Origin: Fodinibacter sp963763015
GTDB taxonomy: Bacteria; Actinomycetota; Actinomycetes; Actinomycetales; Dermatophilaceae
Length of the DNA: 64,000 nucleotides
Direction: 5' to 3'
NCBI GenBank assembly: GCA_963763015.1
Contig: CAVXML010000004.1
Span: 74,878-138,877, forward strand
A program made the translations under genes and the position numbers. How positions within the stretch are numbered: the first letter of the stretch is position 1; each line of letters starts with the position of its first letter. Positions 1 through 9,017 of this stretch are shown in pieces. The notes beneath the pieces are model-generated. The model saw only the letters and a program-made list of their open reading frames with translations, had not been told where the DNA came from and did not search any database.

Positions 1-1218
1 CCCACGGTGGTCCTTGCGGGAGTCCTGCTCGTGCTGCTGCTCCTCGGTGCGCGCTTCGCCCCCCGGCTGCCCAACCCCCTGCTCGCGGTGCTCCTCGGTG
101 CAGCGGCGGTGGTGGTGCTCGGCCTCGAGGATCTCGGCGTCGCCACCGTGGGGTCCCTCCCGGACCTCGTGCCCGAGCTGCGGCTCCCGGACCTGTCGCC
201 GGCGGCGGTCGCGACCATGCTCGGCCCGGCGCTCGGCATCATGGTGGTGGCGTACTCCGACAACGTGCTCACAGCACGGGCCTTCGCCGAGCGCAGCGGC
301 CAGCGGATCGACGCCAACCAGGAGTTCCTGGCGCTCGGCGCCTCGAACGTCGCCGGGGGCCTGCTCTCGGGCTTCCCCGTGAGCAGCAGCGGCAGCCGCA
401 CGGCCATCGGCGCCTCCATGGGGAGCCGGAGCCAGCTCTACTCGCTCGTCACCCTGGCCAGCGTCGCCGTGGCGGTCCTCGCCCTCGGACCGGTCATCGC
501 CGCCTTCCCTCGCGCCGCGCTGGGCGCCCTCGTCGTCTATGCCGCCATCCGGCTCGTCGACGTCCCGGAGATCCGCCGGGTGGCCAGGTTCCGTCGCAGC
601 GAGCTGGTCCTCCTCGTCGCCACCACCCTCGGGGTGTTCCTCGTCGGCGCCCTCTACGGCATCCTCATCGCCGTCGCCCTCTCGCTCGGCGACCTCCTGC
701 GACGCGTGGCCCGCGCGCACGACGGCATCCTCGGCTACGTGCCGGGAATGGCGGGCATGCACGACATCGACGACTTCCCGACGGCGCGCCAGGTGCCGGG
801 TCTGGTCGTCTACCGGTACGACTCACCCCTGTTCTTCGCCAACGCCGACGACTTCCGCCACCGGGCGCTCGCGGCGGTCGACGAGGCCACAGCGCCCGTC
901 GAGTGGCTCGTGATCAACGCCGAGGCCAACGTCGAGGTCGACCTCACGAGCCTGGACGCGCTCGACCAGCTGCGACGCGAGCTCGAGGGGCGCGGCATCG
1001 TGCTCGCCCTCGCGCGCGTCAAGCAGGATCTGCTCGACGACCTCGACGCCGCCGGTCTCCTCGAGGCCATCGGGACGGCACGCATCTACCCCACGCTGCC
1101 GACCGCGGTGCAGGCGTACCTCGCGTGGTACGAGGAGCACCACGGCGAACCGCACCCCTTCGGTCCGATGCCGCCGCCGGTCCCGCCCGGTCCAGCCGTC
1201 AGCGGCGAGGGGTCTTGA
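1..1218 (+). CDS. SulP family anion transporter, C-terminal part (truncated by window edge)
   Basis: The frame is open from base 1, so the N-terminal half lies outside the window. The visible 400 or so residues hold several hydrophobic membrane segments, then a glycine/serine-rich stretch (about residues 110-140, with PVSSSGSRTAIG) typical of SulP transmembrane cores. A cytosolic STAS domain covers about residues 265-390 (VVYRYDSPLFFANADDF is the usual STAS entry). SulP proteins move sulfate, bicarbonate or dicarboxylates, and substrate cannot be told from this fragment. The tail is proline-rich. The stop overlaps the end of the convergent subtilisin gene by 20 bp. Confidence 0.9.
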   Translation, partial: PTVVLAGVLLVLLLLGARFAPRLPNPLLAVLLGAAAVVVLGLEDLGVATVGSLPDLVPELRLPDLSPAAVATMLGPALGIMVVAYSDNVLTARAFAERSGQRIDANQEFLALGASNVAGGLLSGFPVSSSGSRTAIGASMGSRSQLYSLVTLASVAVAVLALGPVIAAFPRAALGALVVYAAIRLVDVPEIRRVARFRRSELVLLVATTLGVFLVGALYGILIAVALSLGDLLRRVARAHDGILGYVPGMAGMHDIDDFPTARQVPGLVVYRYDSPLFFANADDFRHRALAAVDEATAPVEWLVINAEANVEVDLTSLDALDQLRRELEGRGIVLALARVKQDLLDDLDAAGLLEAIGTARIYPTLPTAVQAYLAWYEEHHGEPHPFGPMPPPVPPGPAVSGEGS

Positions 1219-3826
1219 CCGTCGCTATCGGACTCCACGCAGACGGTCCCACGGAGCTGTCCGCGCGAACGCGGTACCGGTACGACGTCGAGGCGAGCAC
1301 CGTCTCGTCGACGTAGCTGACAGCGTTCGCTCCTACGGTCGCCAGGCTCACGAAGTTCGTGCAGCGTGACCCGGTGCACCGTTGAACGGTGAAGCCGGTC
1401 TCGTTGGTCGACGTGTCCGTCCACGCCACCACGACCCTCGTGGCGGAGGCGGCAGTGGCAGTCAGGGAGGTCGGCGCCGACGGGAGGGCCGTCGGCTGGG
1501 TCCTGGCGCTGGCCGTGTTGGTGTACCCCGAGAAGCCGAACCCGTTGAAGGCTCGCACCCTGTAGGCATACGTCGTGTCAGCGGTGCGACCGGGGTCGGT
1601 GAATGCCGTGACGTCGGCGGACACGGTGGCCACCTCTGCGAACGTGGAGCACCCCACACCGGTACAGCGTTCGATGGCGAAGCCGGTCTCGTCGGTCGAG
1701 GTGTCGCTCCATGCGAGGTTGACCGCCGAGCTCGTCGCCGCGTTGGCGGTCAGGCCCGTCGGGGTGGTCGGCACGGAACCGGCGCGGTGCTGCCTGCGTC
1801 GTCGCCGAGGCCGGCTCGGACCACGACGAGAGGTCTCCGTTGCGCACCGACCGCACGCGGTAGAGGTACGTCGTGCTCGCGGTGAGGCCGCTGTCCGAGT
1901 AGCGCCGTGCTGTTCGCGGGAAGCGTCGTGAGATTCGCGAAGTCTGGTGCAGCCTCCACCGGTGCAGCGCTGCACCTCGAAGCCCGTCTCGTCCTGAGCG
2001 GTGTCGCTCCACGTCAGGCTCACGGCCGAGGCGGAGGTCGCGGTGGCCGTGAGGCCCGTCGGCGCCGAGGGGGGTGGGGGCACGGCCGCGCCCACCGCGC
2101 CGAAGACGTCCGCCTGGAACGACCCCGCACCCGAGAAGGACTCCACGCGCAGCTGCCAGGTACCGGCAACGGCACTGGCCACACCCACCGTCTCGAAACG
2201 CCCAGGGGCGGCGCAGTTGCCGTTCGTCGACTCGAGCATGCACCGGCTCATCGCGACGACCGTGCCCGAGGGGCTCACGAGGTAGGCGTCGAGGTCCGGA
2301 GCCCACTCGTAGCCGAACCAGCACGACCCGCCGACCGGCAGCAGGCAGCTGGCGGCACCGTTGGTCGTGCGAAGGGTCACCCCGAGCGGCTGGCCGGCGG
2401 CGGTCACCGAGATCGGGAACGACCTGACCCCTCCCGAGGTGACCGATCCCTCGACGAGCGCGTGGCCCGGCCACGGGGCAGTGCCTGCCCCCAGACCGGG
2501 GACGAGCGCCGAGAGGAACGCCCTCGCGTCCACGAGCCCGGCACCCCACTCGTCGTCCACACCGGGCACGCCGGCGTCCCGCGCGGTGGACCGCAGGGCG
2601 GCCTTCACGACGGCAGGGGACGCGGCGGGCGCGGCCTCAAGACCGAGCGCGACGACGCCGGCGACGAACGGCGTGGCCATGGAGGTGCCCGACATGGTCG
2701 TCGACGAGCTCGTCGTGCCGGCCCTCGCCGCCACGACGCTCAACCCCGGCGCGACGACGTCGGGCTTGTGCGGGGCCGCAGGGTTGGCCGTCGGTCCGCG
2801 ACTCGAGAACCCGGCGAGGTAGAGCGAGGTGTCGCTGTCTGAGGCCCCGGCGAGGCTCGCCGGGTCGGATGCCGCCCCGACCGTCACGACGTTCGTCGCG
2901 ACACCCGGCGAGGAGATCGTGCCCGGGGCGTCGCCGGAGTTGCCGGCCGCCGCGACGACGACCTTGCCCGCTGCCACTGCGGCATCGGAGGCGCGGCTCC
3001 CGGCATCCGATCCGTCGGACCCGGGGCTGCCGAGGGACATGGAGATGACGCGGACGTCGCCTCGCGCGGCGCACCACTCGATCGCCGCGACGACGTCGGC
3101 GTCCGCACCGGACCCAGCGCTGTTGAGCACCTTGGCCGCAACCAGGGTGGCACCGGTGGCGACCCCGCCGTAGGAGGCGTCGGCCGAGCCGACGGGCCGG
3201 CCCGCCGCGATACCGGCGACGTGGGTGCCGTGCCCGTGGTCGTCGAACGGCACCTGCGACGCGGTGACCCAGTCCCTCCAGCCGACCACGCGCCCGGAGA
3301 GCTGCTGGTGGTTGGGGTCGATGCCGGTGTCGATGACGCAGATGCCGACCCCCGTGCCGTCGAGCGTCGTGTCCCCCACCGTGTAGGCGGTGCGCGCCGC
3401 CGTCACGCCGTAGTCCAGGTTGCCCGAGGCGTCCAGGGCGCGCACCACGCCGTTCAGCTCGACCCGTGTCACACCAGGCACCCGGCTCAGCGCCTGCACC
3501 TGCCCGGCGGTGACCGAGCCCGAGAACCCCGTGAAGGTCCGGTAACGATGGTCGACCTCCAGCGAAGGTGCCGCCCGCCGCGCCGCGTCGGGGGTCGCCC
3601 CCTGGACGATGATGCCCACCTGCTCGCCCGGCCCGGAGTCGGCGAGCGCCGACTCGAGGTCGTCCGCGATGCGGTCCCGGTCGGAGTCCCCCTTGCCCAC
3701 CCCGGCATCGGCGACGGTGGCCGGCCCGGGCGGCCTCGGTGCGGCAGCGGCCGGCAGCGCCACTCCCGCACTCACGGCGAGAGAGGCCAGGGCGACGACA
3801 CTGCTCGTGCGGAGGGAGATCGACAT
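1199..3826 (-). CDS. Secreted subtilisin-like serine protease (S8) with fibronectin type III repeats; internal frame disruption
   Basis: Start ATG 3826 follows a GGAG motif and opens a Sec-type signal peptide ending near ALPAAAAP. An I9-like propeptide precedes the S8 domain with the full triad: Asp in CVIDTGID, His in DHGHGTHVAG, Ser in SGTSMATPF. The C-terminus has three fibronectin-III-like repeats sharing the pattern ETGF-RCTG--C. The open frame is continuous (875 aa), but in the first repeat the sequence between about 1775 and 1946 is read out of frame. Three apparent one-base insertions (near 1945, 1903 and 1778) each move to the next frame and together restore it. Reading through them recovers a normal repeat (SDSGLTASTTYLYRVRS). 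Role: extracellular proteolysis. Confidence 0.9.
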   Translation of the reverse strand: MSISLRTSSVVALASLAVSAGVALPAAAAPRPPGPATVADAGVGKGDSDRDRIADDLESALADSGPGEQVGIIVQGATPDAARRAAPSLEVDHRYRTFTGFSGSVTAGQVQALSRVPGVTRVELNGVVRALDASGNLDYGVTAARTAYTVGDTTLDGTGVGICVIDTGIDPNHQQLSGRVVGWRDWVTASQVPFDDHGHGTHVAGIAAGRPVGSADASYGGVATGATLVAAKVLNSAGSGADADVVAAIEWCAARGDVRVISMSLGSPGSDGSDAGSRASDAAVAAGKVVVAAAGNSGDAPGTISSPGVATNVVTVGAASDPASLAGASDSDTSLYLAGFSSRGPTANPAAPHKPDVVAPGLSVVAARAGTTSSSTTMSGTSMATPFVAGVVALGLEAAPAASPAVVKAALRSTARDAGVPGVDDEWGAGLVDARAFLSALVPGLGAGTAPWPGHALVEGSVTSGGVRSFPISVTAAGQPLGVTLRTTNGAASCLLPVGGSCWFGYEWAPDLDAYLVSPSGTVVAMSRCMLESTNGNCAAPGRFETVGVASAVAGTWQLRVESFSGAGSFQADVFGAVGAAVPPPPSAPTGLTATATSASAVSLTWSDTAQDETGFEVQRCTGGGCTRLRESHDASREQHGATRTAASPRARRTSTACGRCATETSRRGPSRPRRRRRQHRAGSVPTTPTGLTANAATSSAVNLAWSDTSTDETGFAIERCTGVGCSTFAEVATVSADVTAFTDPGRTADTTYAYRVRAFNGFGFSGYTNTASARTQPTALPSAPTSLTATAASATRVVVAWTDTSTNETGFTVQRCTGSRCTNFVSLATVGANAVSYVDETVLASTSYRYRVRADSSVGPSAWSPIATVKTPRR

Positions 3827-3925
3827 CGGGCACGCTCCATTCCAGGCGGAAGCCACGTCGAGCATGGCAGCGGCCGGAGTGGCCCGGGAATGGCCCGTTC
3901 GGACCACCCGGTGGCCCGTCCACCC

Positions 3926-4744
3926 TCAGGTGAGCAGCAGCCGTCCGATGCGGCGGGAGGCCCCCACGATGCCGACCACGCCGAGGACCACGAGGTAGAC
4001 CGCGTTGCCCAGGAGCGACCACCCCACCTCACCGAGCATCAGCCCGCGCTCGAGCGCGACCCCGTGGTAGAGCGGCGTGACCCGGACGACCCACTGGAGT
4101 GCCTCCGGGTACGTCGAGAGCGGGAAGAAGGTCGCGGAGAAGAGGAACATGGGCTGGATCGCGAGGGTGACGTAGTCGAAGTGCTGCCAGCTGCTCATGT
4201 ACGTCGTCGCGAACATCCCCACCGCCCCGAACGCCAGGCCGATGAGCACCGATGCCGGCAGCGCCAGGAGGGCCCACCACGAGTGCACCATCCCGGCCGC
4301 CAGCGCCACGACGAGGAACAACGCCGAGTAGAGCGCCCCTCGCATGAGCGACCAGGTGATCTCCCCCACCGCGATGTCACGCGGCCCGATGGGCGTGGCC
4401 AGCATGGCGTCGTAGAGCCGCTGGTAGCGCAGCTTGAAGAAGACGTTGTAGGTGCTGTCGAAGACGGCGCCGTTCATGGCGGACGAGGCCAGCAGGGCCG
4501 GCGCCACGAAGGTGGCGTAGGGAACGGTCGTGCCACCGTCGGTCGTGACCGTGCCGACGAGGGCCCCGATGCCGACGCCGAGGGAGAAGAGGTAGAGCAC
4601 CGGCTCGGCGAAGCCACTGAGGAGCAGGAGCCACGCCCTGCGGAAGGCCATGACGTTGCGGCCGACGACATGGCGCGCCATCCCTGCCCCCGCCGGGAAG
4701 GGCAGGCTCCGCGACACCCGGCCGGCGCTCTGCAGCACGCTCAC
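3926..4744 (-). CDS. ABC-2 type transporter permease (second permease of exporter operon)
   Basis: 272-residue membrane protein with about six hydrophobic segments and the ABC-2 family pattern (YDAMLATPIGPRDI, then MFLFSATFFPLSTYPEALQW). GTG start at 4744 overlaps the stop of the upstream permease (GTGA), so translation is coupled. With the permease at 4741-5592 and the ATPase at 5592-6521 it forms a DrrA-DrrB-DrrC-like efflux system that probably exports a hydrophobic compound or lipid. The two permeases are paralogous (shared MLATP and FFPL motifs), which suggests a heterodimeric membrane unit. The substrate is not predictable. Confidence 0.9.
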   Translation of the reverse strand: MSVLQSAGRVSRSLPFPAGAGMARHVVGRNVMAFRRAWLLLLSGFAEPVLYLFSLGVGIGALVGTVTTDGGTTVPYATFVAPALLASSAMNGAVFDSTYNVFFKLRYQRLYDAMLATPIGPRDIAVGEITWSLMRGALYSALFLVVALAAGMVHSWWALLALPASVLIGLAFGAVGMFATTYMSSWQHFDYVTLAIQPMFLFSATFFPLSTYPEALQWVVRVTPLYHGVALERGLMLGEVGWSLLGNAVYLVVLGVVGIVGASRRIGRLLLT

Positions 4745-5592
4745 GACACGAGCTTTCGCGTGAACCGGCGGTGGGCGACGACCCACCCGGCTCCGATGTA
4801 CAGCAGCAGGACGGTGAGGTGGCCGACGCCGGCCCACCCCGGCGGCGTGCCCGTCGCGGCGTCGCGGCTCAGCTCGACGCCGTGCCAGAGCGGGGTCAGC
4901 CAGGCGATGACGCGCAGGGCCACCGGCAGCTGCTCGAGCGGGAAGAAGACCCCCGAGAAGAGCATGAGCGGGGTGACGAGGAACCGATAGAGGAGGCTGA
5001 ACCCGTTGTCGTTCGCGACCGTCGCGGCGAAGGCGAAGGTGGGCACCGCGAACGCCAGGCCGGTCAGCAGCCCGACCGGCACCGCCAGCAGCACCCACCA
5101 CGACGCGAAGGCACCGAACAACGCGGCGACGGCAACGAAGATCGCCGTCGCCACCACGAGGTGACCGCCGACGACGGCGAGGTGGCCGACGAGCACGTCC
5201 GCGACCCGCAGCGGTGTGGCCAGCATCGCGGAGTACATCCGGTTCCACGTCATGTAGCCGAAGACGGGATACGTCGACTCCCCGAAGGCCAGCCACATGG
5301 CCTGAACCGCGATGATGCCGGGCACGACGAACTGGAGGTAGGGGACCCCCCCGACCCCGCCCGCGCCGTCGTCGACGAGGGAGCCCAGCCCGAGGCCCAT
5401 CGACAGCAGGAAGAACAGCGGCGAGAGGAAGCGGCCGATGATCGAGCCCTTCCACGTGCGCCGGTAGACGACGACGTGGTGGCTCATGACGGCCCCGAGC
5501 CGCTCCGGACCGGACAGCGGCCGCCGCTCACCGGTCGTGAGCCGGCCGCTCGCCGAGGACGGTGAGGGGTGGCCTGTCGTGGGCGCCGACAT
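4741..5592 (-). CDS. ABC-2 type transporter permease (first permease of exporter operon)
   Basis: 283 aa with a polar N-terminal tail of about 35 residues and then about six membrane segments. The ABC-2 signature region reads MYSAMLATPLRVADV and LMLFSGVFFPLEQLPVAL. ATG at 5592 overlaps the TGA of the ATPase gene by one base (TGATG), and its own stop overlaps the GTG of the next permease, so all three genes are translationally coupled. Family knowledge: DrrB/DrrC-like daunorubicin-type exporters and lipid exporters. Specific substrate unknown. Confidence 0.9.
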   Translation of the reverse strand: MSAPTTGHPSPSSASGRLTTGERRPLSGPERLGAVMSHHVVVYRRTWKGSIIGRFLSPLFFLLSMGLGLGSLVDDGAGGVGGVPYLQFVVPGIIAVQAMWLAFGESTYPVFGYMTWNRMYSAMLATPLRVADVLVGHLAVVGGHLVVATAIFVAVAALFGAFASWWVLLAVPVGLLTGLAFAVPTFAFAATVANDNGFSLLYRFLVTPLMLFSGVFFPLEQLPVALRVIAWLTPLWHGVELSRDAATGTPPGWAGVGHLTVLLLYIGAGWVVAHRRFTRKLVS

Positions 5593-6521
5593 CAGTCGAC
5601 CAGCGTCCGGCCCGTGAGGTGGAGGAAGACGTCCTCGAGGGTCGAGCGGCGCACCAGCGAGGAGAGGGGTTCGACCCCTCGACGGTGCACCGTCGACAGC
5701 GCGGCCTCGCCGTCGTCGGCGTAGACCAGGAGGCGGTCCGGCAGGACCTCCAGCCGCTCCCCCACCCCGGAGACCGCGTCGACGTGGCGGTCCTGGTCGT
5801 CCGGGTCGAAGCGCAGCTCGAGGACCTCGCGTGTCGAGTGCTCGGCGATGAGCCCACGCGGGCTCCCCTCGGCCACGATCCGGCCGTGGTCCATGACGAC
5901 GAGCCGGTCGCAGAGCTGCTCGGCCTCGTCCATGTAGTGCGTCGTGACGATGAGGGTGACCCCCTCTCGCTTGAGCCTGAAGAGCCGGTCCCACAGGACG
6001 TGCCGAGCCTGGGGGTCGAGACCGGTGGTCGGCTCGTCGAGGAGCAGCACCTCGGGGTTGTTGATGAGGCTCCGGGCGATCGTGAGCCGGCGCTTCATCC
6101 CGCCGGACAGCGGCTCGACCTGGTCGTGGCGCCGCTCGGTGAGCTGGGCGAAGGCCAGCAGGTCGTCGGCACGGCGGCGCACCTCCGCGCGGCTGAGCCC
6201 GAAGAACCGCCCGTAGACCCAGAGGTTCTCCTCGACCGTCAGGTCCTCGTCGAGGATGTCCCGCTGCGGACACACCCCGAGCCTTGCGCGGATCGCCGGG
6301 CCGTCGGTTGCCGGGTCCATGTCGAGGATCCGCAGCTCGCCCGCCGTGACGGGGGACACGCACCCGATCATCCGCATCGTCGAGGACTTGCCCGCACCGT
6401 TGGGGCCGAGGAATCCGAAGGCCTCGCCCCGGCGCACCTCGACGTCGATGCCGTCGACCGCGGTGAAGCTCCCGAAGCTCTTGGTCAACCCCCGAGCGCG
6501 GAGCAGGACGTCGTCGCTCAC
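5592..6521 (-). CDS. ABC transporter ATP-binding protein, DrrA-like
   Basis: 309 aa. Walker A is GPNGAGKSS (about residues 40-48), the signature LSGGMKRR and Walker B LLLDEPTTGLD are intact, and the switch His is in TTHYMDEAEQL. The C-terminal domain of about 90 residues is the DUF4162-type extension common in DrrA-like subunits. An ATG at 6554 is in frame, but I prefer GTG 6521: a TAGCGT -10 box (6529-6534) lies 7 nt before it, so the message is probably leaderless. First gene of the exporter operon; energises the two permeases downstream. Confidence 0.92.
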   Translation of the reverse strand: MSDDVLLRARGLTKSFGSFTAVDGIDVEVRRGEAFGFLGPNGAGKSSTMRMIGCVSPVTAGELRILDMDPATDGPAIRARLGVCPQRDILDEDLTVEENLWVYGRFFGLSRAEVRRRADDLLAFAQLTERRHDQVEPLSGGMKRRLTIARSLINNPEVLLLDEPTTGLDPQARHVLWDRLFRLKREGVTLIVTTHYMDEAEQLCDRLVVMDHGRIVAEGSPRGLIAEHSTREVLELRFDPDDQDRHVDAVSGVGERLEVLPDRLLVYADDGEAALSTVHRRGVEPLSSLVRRSTLEDVFLHLTGRTLVD

Positions 6522-6528
6522 CGGCACG

Positions 6529-6534
6529 ACGCTA
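6529..6534 (-). promoter_or_regulatory. -10 box TAGCGT, ABC exporter operon
   Basis: TAGCGT on the minus strand ends 7 nt before GTG 6521. The predicted transcript starts at or next to the start codon, as in other leaderless units here. Confidence 0.45.
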
Positions 6535-6580
6535 ACCGATGGTGCCCACAGCACTCACCCGCGTTTCCGCGGGCCGCTCG

Positions 6581-6802
6581 TCACCGACGGGGCGGCTTGT
6601 CGAGGCCGTGGCGCCGCTCCTCGGGCACGTCCATGTCGGCGCACAGCGCGAGCCAGACCTCGCGGGGCGGGATGCCGGACTCGAGCGCCTCGACCGCCGT
6701 GCGGCCCCCCAACGCGGACATGACGTGGCTGCGCGCCAGCGAGTGGGCGTACGCAGAGCCGAACTCGTCCTCGAGCAGCGTCCAGAAGCGGGAGGTGCGC
6801 AC
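6581..6802 (-). CDS. DUF3046 family small protein
   Basis: 73 aa starting MRTSRFWTLLEDEFG and containing ALESGIPPREVW and VPEERRHG, the hallmark layout of the actinobacterial DUF3046 family (short, often encoded near recA/recX). GTG start at 6802 sits 6 nt after a TACGAT -10 box (6809-6814, minus strand), so it is probably leaderless. It is divergent from aguB, with promoters in the 44-bp gap. Function is unknown. No recA is adjacent in this window, so the usual neighbourhood is broken or lies elsewhere. Confidence 0.85.
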   Translation of the reverse strand: MRTSRFWTLLEDEFGSAYAHSLARSHVMSALGGRTAVEALESGIPPREVWLALCADMDVPEERRHGLDKPPRR

Positions 6803-6808
6803 CGGCAG

Positions 6809-6839
6809 ATCGTATGCCGCTCCAGGTGGGCGGCATACT
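6809..6839. promoter_or_regulatory. Divergent promoter region: DUF3046 (-) and aguB (+)
   Basis: Minus-strand TACGAT at 6809-6814 lies 6 nt before GTG 6802. Plus-strand CATACT at 6834-6839 lies 7 nt before ATG 6847. Both fit leaderless initiation. No clear Shine-Dalgarno precedes either start. Confidence 0.45.
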
Positions 6840-6846
6840 GGCCGGC

Positions 6847-7830
6847 ATGCGCCTGATCACCGCCACCGAGGTGCCGCCCTCTCCGGCCCGGGTCCACGAG
6901 CCGACCGAGCCGCCGGTCCGCGTGGGGCTGGTGCAGCACGCGTGGGACGAGGACCACGACCGGCTGCGCGCGACCCTGGCCGACGGCATCGCCACGGCCG
7001 CCGGGGCCGGCGCCGCCGTGGTCTTCCTCCCCGAGCTCACGCTGTCCCGGTACCCGGCCGACGCCCTCCCCACCGGACGCCCCGATACCACGGCCGAGTC
7101 ACTCGAGGACGGCCCCACGGTGACCTTCGCGCGGGAGGCGGCGGCGGCATCCGACGTGCTCGTGCACGCCTCGCTCTACGAGCGGGCCCCCGCCCTCGAC
7201 GGCACCGACGACGGCCTCGGGTTCAACACGGCGGTGCTCGTCGCACCGAGCGGCGAGGTGGTCGCCCGAACCCGCAAGACGCACATCCCGGTGACCGCGG
7301 GGTACTACGAGGACAAGTACTTCCGGCAGGGCCCCCCTGACGATGCCTACCCGGTCTACGACCTGTCCGAGCTCGCCGGACTTCGCGGCCGCCTGCGCCT
7401 CGGGATGCCGACCTGCTGGGACGAGTGGTTCCCCGAGGTCGCCCGCGCGTACGGCCTCGCCGGGGCCCAGGTGCTCGTGTACCCGACCGCCATCGGCTCC
7501 GAGCCGGACCACCCCGACTTCGACACCCAGCCGCTCTGGCAGCACACGATCGTCGGGCACGCGATCGCCAACGGGCTCTTCGTCGTCGTTCCCAACCGTT
7601 ACGGCACGGAGGGGCTCATCACCTTCTACGGCTCCTCGTTCATCGCCGACCCCTACGGCCGGGTGCTCGTGCAGGCGCCGCGCGACGAGGCGGCTGCCCT
7701 CGTGGCCGACCTCGACCTGGCCCAGGGTCGTGACTGGCTCGAGCTGTTCCCGTTCCTCTCGACCCGCAGGCCCGACTCCTACGCCACCCTCACCCATCCG
7801 GTGCGGGACGAGCACCGGCGGGCGGACTGA
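6847..7830 (+). CDS. aguB: Carbon-nitrogen hydrolase, probable N-carbamoylputrescine amidase
   Basis: 327 aa nitrilase-superfamily protein with the catalytic triad Glu (LPELTLS), Lys (TRKTHIP) and Cys (MPTCWDEWFPE). The phrases TAGYYEDKYF and WQHTIVGHAIANGLF are typical of N-carbamoylputrescine amidases, which release putrescine, CO2 and ammonia. The next gene, two bases downstream, is agmatine deiminase, which makes this enzyme's substrate and supports the assignment. Start ATG 6847 was chosen over an upstream in-frame ATG at 6814 because the -10 box CATACT lies between them. About 20 extra N-terminal residues precede the nitrilase core. Confidence 0.88.
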   Translation: MRLITATEVPPSPARVHEPTEPPVRVGLVQHAWDEDHDRLRATLADGIATAAGAGAAVVFLPELTLSRYPADALPTGRPDTTAESLEDGPTVTFAREAAAASDVLVHASLYERAPALDGTDDGLGFNTAVLVAPSGEVVARTRKTHIPVTAGYYEDKYFRQGPPDDAYPVYDLSELAGLRGRLRLGMPTCWDEWFPEVARAYGLAGAQVLVYPTAIGSEPDHPDFDTQPLWQHTIVGHAIANGLFVVVPNRYGTEGLITFYGSSFIADPYGRVLVQAPRDEAAALVADLDLAQGRDWLELFPFLSTRRPDSYATLTHPVRDEHRRAD

Positions 7831-7832
7831 GC

Positions 7833-8894
7833 GTGGAGTCGTCGCCAGGGGCCAGCGGACCATGGCGGATGCCGCCCGAGTGGGCTCCGCACGAACGCAC
7901 CTGGATGGCGTGGCCCAGCTCGGGCTACACCCTGGGCGACTCCGCGGCCGACGCCGACGAGGCCCGGGCCACCTGGGCGGAGGTGGCGCTGGCCGTCTCG
8001 CGGTTCGAGCCGGTCACGGTGGTCGTCGACCCCGGCGACGTCGAGGTCGCGCGCCGGTGGGTCGGTGAGGGCCGCCATGGCCACTACCGCGTCGAGCTGC
8101 TCGAGGCTCCACTGGACGACGCCTGGATGCGCGACATCGGACCGACGTTCGTCGTGGACGCGTCCGGTGCGCTCGGGGCCGTCGACTGGGTCTTCAACGG
8201 CTGGGGGGCACAGGCCTGGGCCACGTGGGACAAGGACGCGCGGATCGGCGCGTTCGTCGCCGGACGGGCCGGGGCGACGCGGCTCGCGAGCGACCTCGTG
8301 AACGAGGGCGGCGGCATCCACGTCGACGGTCACGGCACCGTGCTGCTCACCGAGACGGTCCAGCTCGACCCGGGCCGCAACCCCGGGCTGACCCGCGCCG
8401 ACGTCGAGGCCGAGCTGTCACGCACCATCGGCGCCACGACGTGCATCTGGCTGCCGCGCGGGCTCACTCGGGACTACGACGAGTTCGGCACCCGGGGGCA
8501 CGTCGACATCGTGGCGACCTTCGCCTCGCCCGGTGTCGTCCTGCTCCACTGGCAGGGCGACCCCGCCCACCCGGACCACGAGGTGTCCGTCGAGCTCGAA
8601 CGGCTGCTCTCCTCGGCCCGCGACGCCCGGGGCGAGCCGCTCGAGGTGGTGCGGGTTCCCGCGCCGACGACCCTCGAGGACGACCACGGACCGGTCGACT
8701 GGTCGTACATCAACCACCTCGTCGTCAACGACGGCCTCGTCGCGTGCACGTTCGACGACCCCCAGGACGACGGCTCCCTCGCCGTTCTCGAACGGGCGTA
8801 CGCCGGCCGCCGGGTCGTCGGTGTCGACGCGCGGCCGCTGTTCGACCGGGGCGGCGGCATCCACTGCATCACCCAGCAGCAGCCCCGCCCCTGA
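7833..8894 (+). CDS. aguA: Agmatine deiminase
   Basis: 353 aa of the peptidyl-arginine-deiminase-like (guanidino-modifying) superfamily. It opens with PPEWAPHERTWMAWP, contains DDAWMRDIGP and NEGGGIHVDG, and ends with the catalytic Cys loop GGGIHCITQQQ, all diagnostic of agmatine deiminase (agmatine to N-carbamoylputrescine plus ammonia). It starts GTG 7833, two bases after the aguB stop. An ATG at 7869 is the alternative. Together the pair converts agmatine to putrescine. No arginine decarboxylase is present in the window, so agmatine may be imported or made elsewhere. Confidence 0.93.
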   Translation: MESSPGASGPWRMPPEWAPHERTWMAWPSSGYTLGDSAADADEARATWAEVALAVSRFEPVTVVVDPGDVEVARRWVGEGRHGHYRVELLEAPLDDAWMRDIGPTFVVDASGALGAVDWVFNGWGAQAWATWDKDARIGAFVAGRAGATRLASDLVNEGGGIHVDGHGTVLLTETVQLDPGRNPGLTRADVEAELSRTIGATTCIWLPRGLTRDYDEFGTRGHVDIVATFASPGVVLLHWQGDPAHPDHEVSVELERLLSSARDARGEPLEVVRVPAPTTLEDDHGPVDWSYINHLVVNDGLVACTFDDPQDDGSLAVLERAYAGRRVVGVDARPLFDRGGGIHCITQQQPRP

Positions 8895-8919
8895 CAGCAT
8901 CTCCGTTCAGGGATGGCGG

Positions 8920-8967
8920 GGTTGTCCGCTCCTGACGCGCATACACCCCCGTCCGCACCGGACAACC
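8920..8967. repeat. Inverted repeat upstream of lhr
   Basis: GGTTGTCCG (8920-8928) and CGGACAACC (8959-8967) form perfect 9-bp arms 30 nt apart in the 123-bp gap before lhr. It could be an operator or a weak terminator for aguA. No U-tract follows. Confidence 0.35.
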
Positions 8968-9017
8968 GCGTCGAGCCGGGCCGCGCTGTCGGTGACGGGT
9001 GAGAGGCTGGCCTCCAC

